The notes under the pieces were generated by a model. That model worked only from the letters and a program-made list of their open reading frames with translations, was not told the DNA's origin and searched no databases. A program made the position numbers and the translations under genes. From Coniella vitis (taxonomy: Eukaryota; Ascomycota; Sordariomycetes; Diaporthales; Schizoparmaceae), in contig WUJK01000003.1 in NCBI GenBank assembly GCA_011317545.1, positions 2,914,001-2,978,000 of the forward strand: 64,000 nucleotides of DNA, given 5' to 3'. Of the stretch, positions 47,801 to 58,588 are shown piece after piece (position 1 is the first letter of the stretch; the number at the start of each line of letters is the position of its first letter).

Positions 47801-47951
47801 TTGTCCCTTGCATTTCTCGTCTCGTTGAAATCCATCCTGTGGTGATTGCTCACGACTCCAAACAACACAGTCCACTAGGCTCCCACTTCTACGCCGTGTC
47901 GTCCTTGGCCAGAAAGCTGCCAGTTTTGGTAGCCTTTCAAGGTCCTGCAAA

Positions 47952-50900
47952 ATGACGACTGCCATGTCCCAGACCCCGCGGTCTGCAACCGGACCACCAA
48001 CCATGGCCCTGCCTGCACTGCCAGTAACAAAAACAAGAAAACCTACCGGTCTGCAGGTCCCCACAGCAGCAGCAAGGGCATTAGCCAGCACACCTAGATC
48101 CGGGTTGCGATCGCCAGGAACTGCTCTTTTCCCTCCCTCCTCCCCAGGTTCTGGCCCCGCCTTGCCTCAACCGCGAGCACTATCTGCGGCGATCGCCTCT
48201 TCCAAGTCGCTCCGAAAATCTGTCAGCATCAGCGCTTTCCCACAGCCGCCTCGTGGAGACAATCGAGTTTCCAGTGTCCCACCAAGCCCTCTGTCGGGGG
48301 TGCGCAAGCCGAAACCATCCGGCTTGACCAACAAGCGGATGAGCGACGCAAACATCAATGGCACTAGCGATAGTAGCAAGTCTGCTGGCGGCGGAAGCAT
48401 AAGGTTCTCTGATGGCCTCATCAGCGTTTCTTCACTGCCCCAAAGCCGCAGTTCTTCAGCACAAGATTCCTACTCGACTTCTGCAACCACATATGACGAA
48501 AACGAAGGCCCGAAACCAAGCCCAGATGCCGCAAAGCGGCCGCTGAAAGCAGACAGCAAGGGCAACGTCATTGTCAGTGTCCGCGTCAGGCCAGATGCTG
48601 GCGGTAACGATCCTCGGGGAGATGGAGACTGGTACGTTGACGGACGCAAATCGACCATAACGTACAGTGGAAAGGACGGAGCTGGGGATTATCAATATGG
48701 TTCGTTTCTCTTTTTGATTTGTTTTTGGGACTTCCCACAAAAGAAAAAGCATTCCCAAAGCTTGAGGGGCCTTTTTGCTAATCATACTCGCCAATCAGAC
48801 AACGTATTTGCAACGAACGATGACAATTCTAAAGTATACGACCATTCAGCAAAGCGGCTAGTCCGCCGTGTCATGGAAGGCTACCACGGAACAGTTTTTG
48901 CCTATGGTATGACTGGCACGGGAAAGACCTTTTCAATGCAAGGAACTGCTTCATCGCCTGGTGTGATACCCTTGGCCATCACCGACATTTTCTCGTATAT
49001 CCGCGAAACGCCCTCTCGAGAATTCCTGCTTCGTGTCAGCTACTTGGAGATTTACAACGAAAGGATCCATGATCTTCTGAGCATGTCGACAAACAGCGGC
49101 ATTGGCGGCGCGGCAGCGCAAGAGGAGATCAAACTACGCGAGGACAGCAAGCGAGGCGTCTACGCGAGTCCCTTGAAGGAGGAAATTGTGCAGAGCCCTA
49201 CCCAGCTCTTGCGTGTCATTGCTCGTGGTGATCAGGCACGAAGGACCGCAAGCACCCAGTTCAATTCTCGAAGTTCGCGAAGCCACGCAGTCGTGCAGAT
49301 TGTTGTTGAGAGCAGAGAGCGCATACCGACTGCGTCAGGCAATGACAAGAAACGCTCCGCCCTGCTGCCTGGAGGCGTTCGCGTCTCCACGCTGAGCTTG
49401 ATTGACTTGGCCGGTTCAGAAAAGGCCGCCGAGAGCAAGGAGCGCCGCCAAGAAGGATCTCACATCAACAAGAGTTTGCTCACTCTCGGTACCGTCATCT
49501 CCAAACTGTCGGATCACAAAGACAAGGATGGCAAGGCGAACGAGAAGGATGGAAAGCACTTGCCCTATCGCGACAGCAAGCTCACGAGACTGTTGCAAGG
49601 TGCACTATCGGGTAACTCGCTCGTCAGTATCCTCTGCACCATATCAGTCGGCGCCTCGGGCAATGCAGCATCCTCTCTGACGGCCACAAACGAGACCATC
49701 AACACGTTGAAGTTCGCTTCACGCGCCAAGAACAATATTGTCAGCAATGCCAAGCGTGCAGAGGAGGCCCTGGGCGCGGGAGGGGAAGGTGGCGCTCGGG
49801 TGCTTCTCGAAAGATATCGCATGGAAATCGCCGAGCTGAAAGCGCAGCTTGACTTGCAGTCGAAAAATTCCCAAAAGGAAAACAACGTGGACAAGATGCG
49901 CGACGCAGAGGAGGAGCTGGCGCGCGAAAAGGAAGCCGAGGCGCGCCATGAGGAGCAAATGCTCGAGATGCAATTGGCTCGAACAGCACTCAAGGAGCGC
50001 ATAGATCACCTCAATAAGCTCATTCTCAGCTCCAGATCCACCGGCGTCAATGCTAGCGGGGCATCGAGCTCGCTTGGCTACCACCCGCGTTACTCTCAGA
50101 TATCGTTGCGGTCGTCCATGACACCATCTCAAGCCAGTATTAAGCCTATGCTTGAGAGGACCGCATCCCTCGCTTCGTCAGTATCCACGATCGGCCGGCG
50201 GCACAGGCTTGAGCATCGAGCATCAAGTGGCGAGCGATCTGGCGGAGATGAAGACGACAGCATGGGCGAGTACGGTGACGGGTCGGCGTCGTTGGAGCGG
50301 CAAAACCGCGCCCTGCAGGCTGACCTTGCCGACAAGAACCGGTACATTGCGACCTTGGAGAAGCGGCTGCTCCAAGCGCGTCGATCCAGCACATCGCGAG
50401 CGTCAGTGGGCATCTCGCCAAGCAGCAAAGGCATCATGGTGGGCGAAGACCACAGCGTGGCGGCGGTCATGAAGGAGAAGGACTCGGAGATTGCCGAGCT
50501 CCGTGCACAGCTCGAAGACAAGGACCGGATGCTCATGGCGCTCCGTAGTGCTACAAGAATCCGTGACAGTGCCGATGCCCACTCGTCGCCGCGGGCAGAC
50601 TGGTCCGGGTCTCCCAAAACGTCATCCCCTGTGAGCCCTATTGGCACGGTTGGTTTGGGCTTGTCAATGAGGAAGCCCCGCAAGAGTGTCGATGATATGT
50701 CTCGTATATTGGATGAGATGATCCAGGACAGTGCTGACACGGGCACAATCACCAAGAGCGCGAGAGGCAGCGTGCGACTGTCGTCGTACCGCACCACTGC
50801 TGCAGGTTTCAATGGCGGCCATGGCCATCATGACGACAAAGCTGCATTTGGGGAAGTTGTTGAGCCGTTGCGGCAGCAAAGCAGCAATGAAATGGGAAGC

Positions 50901-50969
50901 AACAACAACAGCAACAACAACAGCAGCAGCAGCAGCAGCAGCCGCCGGCCGGTTGGGTTGGAAGCTTAG
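47952..50969 (+). CDS. kipA: Kinesin-7 motor protein (KipA/KIP2-type)
   Basis: Two exons, 47952-48699 and 48799-50969, give 972 residues. KipA/KIP2 kinesins walk to microtubule plus ends, carry dynein and tip proteins there, and keep hyphal growth straight. The first 200 residues are a Ser/Pro/Arg-rich disordered tail. The motor begins GNVIVSVRVRPD (about 203). It has the P-loop GMTGTGKT (286-293), switch I NSRSSRSH (about 405-412), switch II DLAGSEKA (about 452) and the late block FASRAKNNIVSNAKRAEEAL. Coiled-coil segments follow (ERYRMEIAELKAQLDLQ, KEAEARHEEQMLEMQLARTA, LERQNRALQADLADKNRYI). The C-terminus ends in an Asn/Ser-rich tract. The intron falls in the motor between DYQY and DNVF; it is 99 nt, stop-free and in frame. 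Splicing it restores the family sequence. Class is assigned from KipA resemblance. Confidence 0.92.
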   Translation: MTTAMSQTPRSATGPPTMALPALPVTKTRKPTGLQVPTAAARALASTPRSGLRSPGTALFPPSSPGSGPALPQPRALSAAIASSKSLRKSVSISAFPQPPRGDNRVSSVPPSPLSGVRKPKPSGLTNKRMSDANINGTSDSSKSAGGGSIRFSDGLISVSSLPQSRSSSAQDSYSTSATTYDENEGPKPSPDAAKRPLKADSKGNVIVSVRVRPDAGGNDPRGDGDWYVDGRKSTITYSGKDGAGDYQYGSFLFLICFWDFPQKKKHSQSLRGLFANHTRQSDNVFATNDDNSKVYDHSAKRLVRRVMEGYHGTVFAYGMTGTGKTFSMQGTASSPGVIPLAITDIFSYIRETPSREFLLRVSYLEIYNERIHDLLSMSTNSGIGGAAAQEEIKLREDSKRGVYASPLKEEIVQSPTQLLRVIARGDQARRTASTQFNSRSSRSHAVVQIVVESRERIPTASGNDKKRSALLPGGVRVSTLSLIDLAGSEKAAESKERRQEGSHINKSLLTLGTVISKLSDHKDKDGKANEKDGKHLPYRDSKLTRLLQGALSGNSLVSILCTISVGASGNAASSLTATNETINTLKFASRAKNNIVSNAKRAEEALGAGGEGGARVLLERYRMEIAELKAQLDLQSKNSQKENNVDKMRDAEEELAREKEAEARHEEQMLEMQLARTALKERIDHLNKLILSSRSTGVNASGASSSLGYHPRYSQISLRSSMTPSQASIKPMLERTASLASSVSTIGRRHRLEHRASSGERSGGDEDDSMGEYGDGSASLERQNRALQADLADKNRYIATLEKRLLQARRSSTSRASVGISPSSKGIMVGEDHSVAAVMKEKDSEIAELRAQLEDKDRMLMALRSATRIRDSADAHSSPRADWSGSPKTSSPVSPIGTVGLGLSMRKPRKSVDDMSRILDEMIQDSADTGTITKSARGSVRLSSYRTTAAGFNGGHGHHDDKAAFGEVVEPLRQQSSNEMGSNNNSNNNSSSSSSSRRPVGLEA

Positions 50970-53729
50970 AGTATTGATAAATTTTCCGGCGATGACTGGG
51001 CAAGTGTGATTGATTTCTTTGCTGGGGAAAGAAAGCACGCAATCGTCAACCGAGTCGTTGCCGAGACGCGGCATCAGTGCGAGGGCGTTTTATTGATTCT
51101 TTGGAGAAGAACAAGATATGACGGACGATAAACAAAACCTTTCGGTCATGGATCTTATAATGATGGGGCACGCAGCTTGCCTGCCGCTGAAAAGAAAAGA
51201 AAAGAAAAGGCAACGAAATCGAGATGGACACACGACCCAACACGGATAGAGTGTGGTTAAACGAGCATTCCCGTCCATCGAAACCCGCCCTGGTCCCAAC
51301 TCTAAATTTGATGGCACCTGGCGATGAAATGACTTGGTTTTGGTCATTGGGCGTTTTGGCGGAATAGGAATGGTCATGGGGCTAATACTTTTCGTTTGCA
51401 AGAACACGACGAGAGGGGGCTCCGTCATTTTGGACTGAGCTGGTTTTTTTGGTTTTTCTTTTCCTTCGCGACGTGTTGTTGTTCTTGTTATTACTATTAT
51501 TACCCTTTTTGTTTTTCTATCTTTTCCCGGTTTGTTCGAAACTTCTTCTTTTTATTATACCCATGGCTTGAGATTTTCTGGGGGGGGGGGTGGAAAACAG
51601 AACGGGTAGGGCAAGGAAAGCAGTGATAATTTCGGGAAGGGTGGGTGGGAGGGGGCGCACAACAAGAAGGACTTTGTCTTTACAGACTTTTTGAGAAGGG
51701 GCGGATTAGCAGTAGAACCGTTTATTCTGCATAAGGCAGGGCGGTATTTACAGTATTATTATTCATGAATAAGACAAGACAAAAGCAGAAGGAGAGAAAA
51801 ACTTTTTGAAAAGTTGTAAAGCAAAAGCAAGTGAGCGCATGAACCATATGTGCAATGAGAAGTATTGAATTGTGTGGTGATTATGTAATTGGTGTATATA
51901 TATGTGTGTATATATTATATCTAAGTCGGTCGGTAGATAGGTCGTAGCCGGCCAATCGAAGAAAAGGAGGGGATAAAGGATGTTAGAAAGAAAGTAGTTG
52001 GACTTTTTTTATTATTATTATTATTTCTTTTTATGATAGTTATATACTTAATAGAGTTGATTTAATAATATAGCAAGGTAAGAAGGCAATAGCAAGACAA
52101 GGAACGGCCGTCGGGTATAGGAAGGCGTGGGGAATAAGTGTTTTTTTTTTTTTCTTTCTTTGCTGTTTGGCTTTGTTTGAGGTTGTTTGATATATAGGAT
52201 ATATGGTATAGTTCGGCTGTGTTGGCAAATGCTTATGCGGCAAGAGCTGTGGTGGTTTGGTTGTAGCGTCTATTGAGTCTGCGAGTGCTGTTGGTGGCGG
52301 GGAGGAAAGAAAGTGTTGGAGCTGGTAATAAAAAAAAAAGAAAGAAAAAAAGGGTCTATATAAAAAAACAAGGTGAGATTGATGGTTGTATATAGAGGGG
52401 TGGTGAGTTTTGGTATGCTCGTTTTATTTTCTTATTATGGATCTATATTATACTCGGTATTATTTCGACTTAAGATGGGGCTGGAGAATGGAGAGGAGTT
52501 GGGTAATTATTAAACAACATGTCCTTTGTGCTCTGTGTAATGATTGTATAATATACTAGATGAAGGTTGGATGGCTTTGGACGTAGGAATGGCCAGATGG
52601 ATGGGTGAGTCGTAAGATATTTGCTGGTAAGAGCTACGTAGTAATCAATGTGATGATGGATTTTGGTCGATATGGGAATACGTATTATGCCCTGAACACG
52701 GGGTGAAGGCAACAAAATCAACCTTGGCCCCTCCCCCCCCCCGCTTCTCATCCATAATAGTACTGTTCATATCCCATAAGTAGAATTGACCGACCACAAG
52801 TTCAGACCAGGTAGGAGGGCAATACCGGGTTCTGTTGTTTCTTTTCTTTTTTTTTCTTCTTCCCCATTCACTCGGGGTCGGTCGGGGTCCCATTATGGTC
52901 GATCCCATCCACCATCGTTTCATTTATTAGGCTCTTGGGGAAAGGAAAAACATAAAAACGCCCGGGGTTGGGTGTGGGGGTGTGTGGGTGGTGTGGGTGG
53001 TGGCAGAGCAGCTTCTGAAACGCGGACGGGGGGGATATGGTGTGGTTTTGGTGCCCTGTTGCCCTACATAGTACTCTAGTACAGTGACAATGGAGAGAGT
53101 CTGGCACTGCCTGTATACTTGTGGTAGGAAGTCGTATATGGAGTGTGCGATTGTGTATATAGTTATCGTCTGATGGAGATATGATGATGAAGAAAAGGCC
53201 CGGGGTTTGGGAGTTTAGCTGTTTTTGTTTGTTTTGTTTTTTTTTCATGTATATTTATTTCGCGGATACTGGAGAAGATGCGATGAAAAAGTGCAAATGA
53301 GGAGAGAGTATTATGTGCATAGTTCTCACCACTGACTTGACTTGGATATGTGACCACAACAGTGCGTGAGTTCTGCACAACAAAAACAGAACCATATCAT
53401 CAGTACGAGAGGAGAATCATGTGTACATTCATTCCCCCCCTCTTTCCCTTCCTTTTCCCGATCTCTGAGGTGCCCTACTCGGCGGGATATCTTTTTGTCC
53501 GGATGATCATGAGCTGGGCTTGGTCGGGCAAGGGAATTCCATAGTGCAACACAGTATCTACTTTAATAAAGTAGCGACACAAACTGGAGCAAAAGAGAGG
53601 GTCTGTTGTTAACCGACGAATCCGGTTGGGTGACGCAAAACAGGGGGGTTGCCAATGTTTTGCTTCTCCTCTCCTTCTCTCTCTTCCTGTCCTCGTCTAT
53701 CTGGAAGGTGATTTGACCTGGTTTTGATC

Positions 53730-53758
53730 TGACTGACTGACTGACTGACTGTCTGTCT
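53730..53758 (+). repeat. Tetranucleotide repeat (CTGA)n then (CTGT)n
   Basis: Five to six copies of CTGA/GACT pass directly into two to three CTGT copies. Confidence 0.8.
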
Positions 53759-56014
53759 CGTCTTGTCGGTCTCGGTGTCAAAGTGTGACAGGCGGGTAGC
53801 TGCCACGCATCAAGTGGGCAAAAGACCAAGACCACGGAGACTTTGGCAGTGAGGATCTTCAGGAGAGAAAGCCTCTGCCTGGCGATCCTCGGTTCGTCAT
53901 ACTGTACTGCCGTAAAGATAGTAAGGATGCAAGAGTTGGGATGACAAGGCAACAAGTTGCGTGCAGCAGCATAAATAACCATATATATGTACTATCTTGC
54001 CACTATTGTTTTCTTTTCTTCTAGTGCCAATCAATCGAATGCAGCAGATTGTGAAACGGACACAGCAAGGTTATGCAGACTAGCCTCATTGGTTAGCTGG
54101 TTATTCTTCTCTTTTGCTCTCCAACAAGAGACCTATAGTACCCTTTTCTTTCCCTCCTTTGTTTGATCTTGTCCTGCTCCTCTTTGAATGTTCCTCATAG
54201 AAGAGTAAAGGACCTGGAGTCCCACCAACAAGACCGAGGGCAACGTTTCCAAGGCAAGAAAAGAAATCAAGAAAAGAAGGAGGGAAGCAAAAAAAAAAAA
54301 AAGAAGAAGCATTAACGTTGGGATCCTTCTACGGTTCCAACGCGATCCATCCATTCTGCGACACTACACCAGATCCTGTCAAGCACTCATGTCCTGATCC
54401 TTATTATTCTCCCTCCGGGTCCTGGTCCTTGCCACTGTCTGCTTAGCGTCGCCACTTTGCTATCACTTTGACGCCTGCACGCACGACTCGCAGCATACTA
54501 CTTATAGAAGCATAAATACAAGAGACGAAAAGGGCCTGTGGCAGAGGGAGGAATCTCGAAAGAACAGAGCCAGCCACCTCTCCTCCATCAGAACCGAAAC
54601 GCCAGACAAGAACAGTCCGTTGCTGGTCCGAGTGGCTCCTCTCAAGGCGAGGCAAGGCGAGGCAAGGCAAGGGAAGCATAATCTGGGACAAATCAAAAAA
54701 GGCCAGCTGCAGGGGCTCCCTTTTGGGAACGCAAATCCGAAACACCAAAGAGGGAAGCCGGGGGGGTTGCACGCGCGTGGAGAGCGGGCTCATTCTCTCC
54801 CATCGCATGAGTTGCGAGCGTGGAAGGCTGGAATTGCGACAAGGAGCAAGAGTGGGCTTTTTCCTTCTTCTTTCCTCTCGTCTCTCGTCACTTGTCACCT
54901 GCTTTTTTTTTCTGGGTCGGTGACTTGTGACGAGCGGGTTCCCGGTTGTTTACTCGCAATTAAAGCCTGTGTCGACCCCCGTTCGGCAGCCGGGAGGCGG
55001 TTGAGAGTCCCTCCTTTTTCCTCTTGACCTGCTGCTGCACCTTGGACGGCCGTGTCGTGTCTGGTCTGGTTATACCAACGACAGTCCTTTTGTTTTCCTA
55101 GTTTGTCATTTATTCATCCATCCATTCTATTCTATCCTCGTTGTCGGATCTGTGCAGTGTGGTATGCACACAGAAAGAGAAAAGAGGAAGGAAAAAAAAA
55201 AAGGAACCACAGCCGTTGATCGTCAAAACCAAATCTTGTCGCAACAAAAAAAAACAACGAACGGTTGGGCCGCGTGTTGATCATCCCAAATACTCAAACC
55301 GCCTGCCTGTCTGGTTTTTTTTTTGTTTGTCTTGCTTTTTTCCCCCTTCTCTTCTTTCCCGCTTGCGGCATTGATTCTCTTCATTTCGGTCTTGTCAGTT
55401 GTTCACAGCGGGCTTGTTGATCTTGCCCACTCGGGGCATTTCGTAACAAAACAAGAAAAAACAAAAACACCAATCACTCTGTGCGGTCCTGTCTTCCCAG
55501 CTGGTCCTTTTTCCCTTTCGTCAATCGGGTTGGGCTGTCCAAGCAAACGGATCGATCCATCTGAGCCATCCATCGGCTACGACCCGAACGACAACACCAA
55601 ATCCAATCTCGCCAAGGACAAGAAACGAGAGCAAATATATACCGACGCTTTTTGTTGCCCCTCCTCTTCTTCCCTCTGCTTCTTCTCCTTTTCCACTTTG
55701 ACAAGATTTCGCTCTCTTGTGCTCCACAAGCTTATTTTCATGGGGCTCTCTCTCTTTTTCTTTTTTATTATCCCTCCGGCAAAAGGTTTTGATATTCAAC
55801 CTTCTTTTTCTGCGAATCCACCTCTCCCTTGAGCCCTCTGGGTGTGATCCGCATTCTTGGTACACTCTTCCGAGAGTGTGCACCTCCACTGTGTTGTAGC
55901 CGAAGAAAAGGAGTGGGCTGAGCGGGCTGGGTTGACGAGCCAAGTGACGACACGAGGACCATCCACTGCGCGAGGTGGTCGAGCAGGAGAATTACGATCT
56001 CCATCCTCGTTGTG

Positions 56015-56015
<1 letters not shown>

Positions 56016-56056
<41 letters not shown>

Positions 56057-56154
56057 GAATCTCTCTCTCTCTCTCTCAACACACCAGCACAAACACAAAG
56101 ACACAGATATACACACACACACAGACACACACACACATATATATATATATATAC
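56016..56154 (+). repeat. Compound microsatellite (AT)n-(CT)n-(AC)n-(AT)n in a gene leader
   Basis: About 20 AT copies (56016-56055), about 9 CT copies (56060-56077), AC-rich repeats (56101-56136) and about 8 AT copies up to 56152. It ends 70 bases before the start of the glycosyltransferase-like gene and is probably in its leader. Confidence 0.9.
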
Positions 56155-56224
56155 ACATTTATATCGGCCAACTTTGCCCTATATAAACAAAAACAACAAC
56201 AAAAAACAACAAAAAGATCCGCCC

Positions 56225-58588
56225 ATGGATCCTCCCATGGTCACAGTCACCCACCACCTCAACGGCGGCCCCGCCTCTTCCACGACGCCTCGCCCAACAA
56301 AGATGCTCAGCTCGCCCGTGCCACGCATCAATCTCCGCCGCGCCGCCTCCTACAACGCCGCCGACCGCGGCCCGTTGTCCTCGAGCTCATCCCGCTTTGG
56401 CTTCGAGCACCTCGCCTTCGCCTCCCCGCCGCCCTCGCCGGGCCTGCCCTTGCCGCAGCAGTCGCCGCGCAGGCCGAGGAAGCGATCGTCGTTTGGCAGC
56501 GGGCTCGCACCGCGGCCGAGCCGGGTCGTGCGGTATCTGCTGTGGCTTGCTTGCGGGCTGCTTGTTTTGTATGTTTTGGGGGTCAAGACGTCTTCGTCAC
56601 AATCATCATCACCATCATCATGGCGATGGGGCGATGGCCGGAGTAGCAGGGCGCGTGTGCAGCATGTTTTGGGCTGGGCTGCGGCAGGGTCCTCGTTGGG
56701 AGCAGGAGGATCGTGGACTCTATCTCGATCCTCTTCTTCTTCTTCTTTTTCCTTGTCTCAGCATAAACAACAACACCCACAACAACAACAACCACCATCA
56801 CAACGACAGCAACAGCAGCAGCAGCAGCAACTCGCGCAACAACAACCGCAACAAGACCAAGCGCCGCCGCCGAGAGAATGGGAACTGATCGGCCAAGACA
56901 GCCTCCCGGACTTCCCAACGCCCGTCATCGTCACGGACCGCCACGGCCACGCCAAATGGACCGTCGCCATCCCGCCCAGCGCGCCGTTCCCGCTCTCGCC
57001 CGCCCAGTACGCCGACATGTGGGCCATGTGCGGCCAAGTGTCGGCGCGGGTGCACGAGTTGCACGGCCATGGCGCCCTGGGGATGAGCCCGCTGACGATG
57101 CATCTGGGCGGTGACGACGACGACGGTGACGGTTCGCGACAAGGACGAGGCACGACGACGACAGCGACAACGACAACGACGACGAAAATGACCGACAAGC
57201 ACTTCCTCCAAGTCCACGACGCCGAAACGCAAACCCTCCTCGGCAGCAGCCCTGCGCTGGCCGCCGCCGCCGCCGCCGCCTACCACCGCAAACCCTCAGG
57301 CGCCAGCGCCAAGATCGACCGGCTGGGCGTCGATGGCCAGTCGCTGTCGGCGCGCGCCGTGTGTCGTGCCAGCTTGACCTACGTGCTCGAGTCCCCCACG
57401 GACGCGGGGCTCGGCCACGCGCTGATGGGCCTGTGGCTTGCCTACGGCGTTGCGGAGCGCGAGGGCCGCGCCTTCTTTGTCGACGACTCGCGGTGGGCAT
57501 ATGGCCGGTGGGAGGACATGTTTGCGGCGGTGCCACCGCCGGCGACGGGCCGGTGCCGACAGCCCGAGAGGCACGAGATGGTGCCGTGTCCGAGACAGGC
57601 CACGCACTTGGTTGTGTCTGCCGGCATGGCGGCCGAGGTGCTTGGCTTTGCCGAGGGAGCCGAGAGTAGTGCCAGTGCCAGTGCCAGTGCCATGGAGAGC
57701 GTCTCGAATGTGTTTGGCAGCAAGAACAGCAAGAACAGCAAGCACAATCGCGAAATGTTCGCCCTCGCGCGCCGCGGCTACGAAGCCCTCTTCCACCTCA
57801 CGCCACCCGACAAGGAGTACGTTTTTGCGCGCGTCGCCGAGCACAAGGCCAAGACGGACGCGGTCGAGGGCTCCGAGCACAGGGGCAGGATTGTGGGCCT
57901 GCATGTGCGCCGGGGCGATCGCCATCCGCTCGAGTTCCAGTACGCCGCGTCGTACATCCCGCTGATGGCGTATGCGGGCGCCGCGGAGGAGCTGCTCAAT
58001 GCGAGTGTGGCTGCGGACCCGGTGGCGCGGCAGCGCAGCCTGTTTGTGGTGGCGAGCGACGATCCGCTCGTGTATGGCGCCGAGGAAGTGGTGGGATTGG
58101 GCTCGACGGTGCGGGCGCAAGAAATGATCCAGCTGGCGGGCAAGGCGGATCACGACGACGACGACAAGAGCGACGAGCAGCAGGACCAGACAGTGAAGAA
58201 GAAGAAGAAGAAGAAGAAGAAGAACACGAAGAGCAAGGCCAAGTCGGAGCATGACCGGCTGTTTATGCACAAGTTCGAGGAGGAGACGTTTGGCTGGGAG
58301 GGCGGCTTTTTCGGCGCCATGTTTTGGAATCTGGGCGGCGGTGGCCGTGGCAGTGGAAGCAGCCCGTCCGAGGATACAGTCCGACTACGCAGCCTCATTG
58401 GACGCGCTTACATGATGGACCTGGCCGTGCTGGCCGACATGACGAGCGAGCCGGGCGGCGGCATCGTCTGTGCCGTCAGCGCCATGGGGTGCCGGCTGCT
58501 GGCTGTCATGATGGGCGAGGAGAGGGCATTTGAACGGGGGGAGTGGCACAATGTGGACGGTGGCTATGGGTGGAGTGCGTTTGTGTAG
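56225..58588 (+). CDS. Type II membrane glycosyltransferase, GT23/fucosyltransferase-like
   Basis: A single exon of 787 residues from the ATG at 56225; the frame also stays open upstream but only by translating the microsatellite. A cytosolic Ser/Pro/Arg-rich tail (1-100) precedes one membrane helix, VVRYLLWLACGLLVLYVLGV (101-120), giving Golgi-type II topology. The luminal part has a poly-Ser/poly-Gln stem. The catalytic region includes LTYVLESPTDAGLGHALMGL, RAFFVDDSRWAYGRWEDMF and, at about 555-565, IVGLHVRRGDRHPLEFQY, the HVRRGD signature of the fucosyltransferase superfamily, which contacts the GDP-sugar. Later blocks are LFVVASDDPLVYGAEEV and SLIGRAYMMDLAVLADMTSE. Poly-Asp, poly-Thr, poly-Ala and a run of ten Lys lie between conserved blocks. 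The donor sugar is not shown; GT23-like is my best reading. Confidence 0.68.
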   Translation: MDPPMVTVTHHLNGGPASSTTPRPTKMLSSPVPRINLRRAASYNAADRGPLSSSSSRFGFEHLAFASPPPSPGLPLPQQSPRRPRKRSSFGSGLAPRPSRVVRYLLWLACGLLVLYVLGVKTSSSQSSSPSSWRWGDGRSSRARVQHVLGWAAAGSSLGAGGSWTLSRSSSSSSFSLSQHKQQHPQQQQPPSQRQQQQQQQQLAQQQPQQDQAPPPREWELIGQDSLPDFPTPVIVTDRHGHAKWTVAIPPSAPFPLSPAQYADMWAMCGQVSARVHELHGHGALGMSPLTMHLGGDDDDGDGSRQGRGTTTTATTTTTTKMTDKHFLQVHDAETQTLLGSSPALAAAAAAAYHRKPSGASAKIDRLGVDGQSLSARAVCRASLTYVLESPTDAGLGHALMGLWLAYGVAEREGRAFFVDDSRWAYGRWEDMFAAVPPPATGRCRQPERHEMVPCPRQATHLVVSAGMAAEVLGFAEGAESSASASASAMESVSNVFGSKNSKNSKHNREMFALARRGYEALFHLTPPDKEYVFARVAEHKAKTDAVEGSEHRGRIVGLHVRRGDRHPLEFQYAASYIPLMAYAGAAEELLNASVAADPVARQRSLFVVASDDPLVYGAEEVVGLGSTVRAQEMIQLAGKADHDDDDKSDEQQDQTVKKKKKKKKKNTKSKAKSEHDRLFMHKFEEETFGWEGGFFGAMFWNLGGGGRGSGSSPSEDTVRLRSLIGRAYMMDLAVLADMTSEPGGGIVCAVSAMGCRLLAVMMGEERAFERGEWHNVDGGYGWSAFV

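Larger units (their letters stand above)
38328..47951. other. 9.6-kb gene-poor stretch rich in homopolymers and microsatellites
   Basis: No convincing protein gene was found on either strand. From about 38.6 to 44.4 kb the DNA is A/T-rich and studded with runs of A, T, C and G (for example T18 near 42580, G runs at 39528, 39904, 40020 and 43736), plus tandem repeats listed separately. From about 44.6 to 47.9 kb it is GC-rich and pyrimidine-rich on the plus strand and several frames stay open by composition; the last 2 kb probably hold promoter and leader of the kinesin gene. A possible small spliced gene on the minus strand at about 40960-41280 is described under findings. Confidence 0.5.
50970..56224. 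other. 5.2-kb gene-poor stretch
   Basis: Between the kinesin stop and the next start no frame resembles a gene. The sequence is T/G-rich up to about 53 kb with many A and T runs and TATA-like stretches, then becomes pyrimidine-rich from about 54.8 kb, as expected of a long promoter and leader for the downstream gene. It carries the repeats at 53730-53758, 54645-54674 (GGCGAGGCAA units) and 56016-56154. Confidence 0.5.

Noticed and set aside
48700..48798. Treating the kinesin as one uninterrupted 1005-codon exon
   Set aside because: The extra 33 residues are Phe/Leu/Lys-rich and split the conserved motor; removing them with GTTCGT..CAG restores the family sequence.
56012..56224. Upstream start for the glycosyltransferase-like gene
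   Set aside because: It would translate the AT/CT/AC microsatellite; the ATG at 56225 gives a normal type II membrane N-terminus.
57296..58270. 324-codon open frame antisense to the glycosyltransferase-like gene
   Set aside because: Composition is a mirror of the sense codons, including poly-Leu opposite the AAG repeat; no family resemblance.
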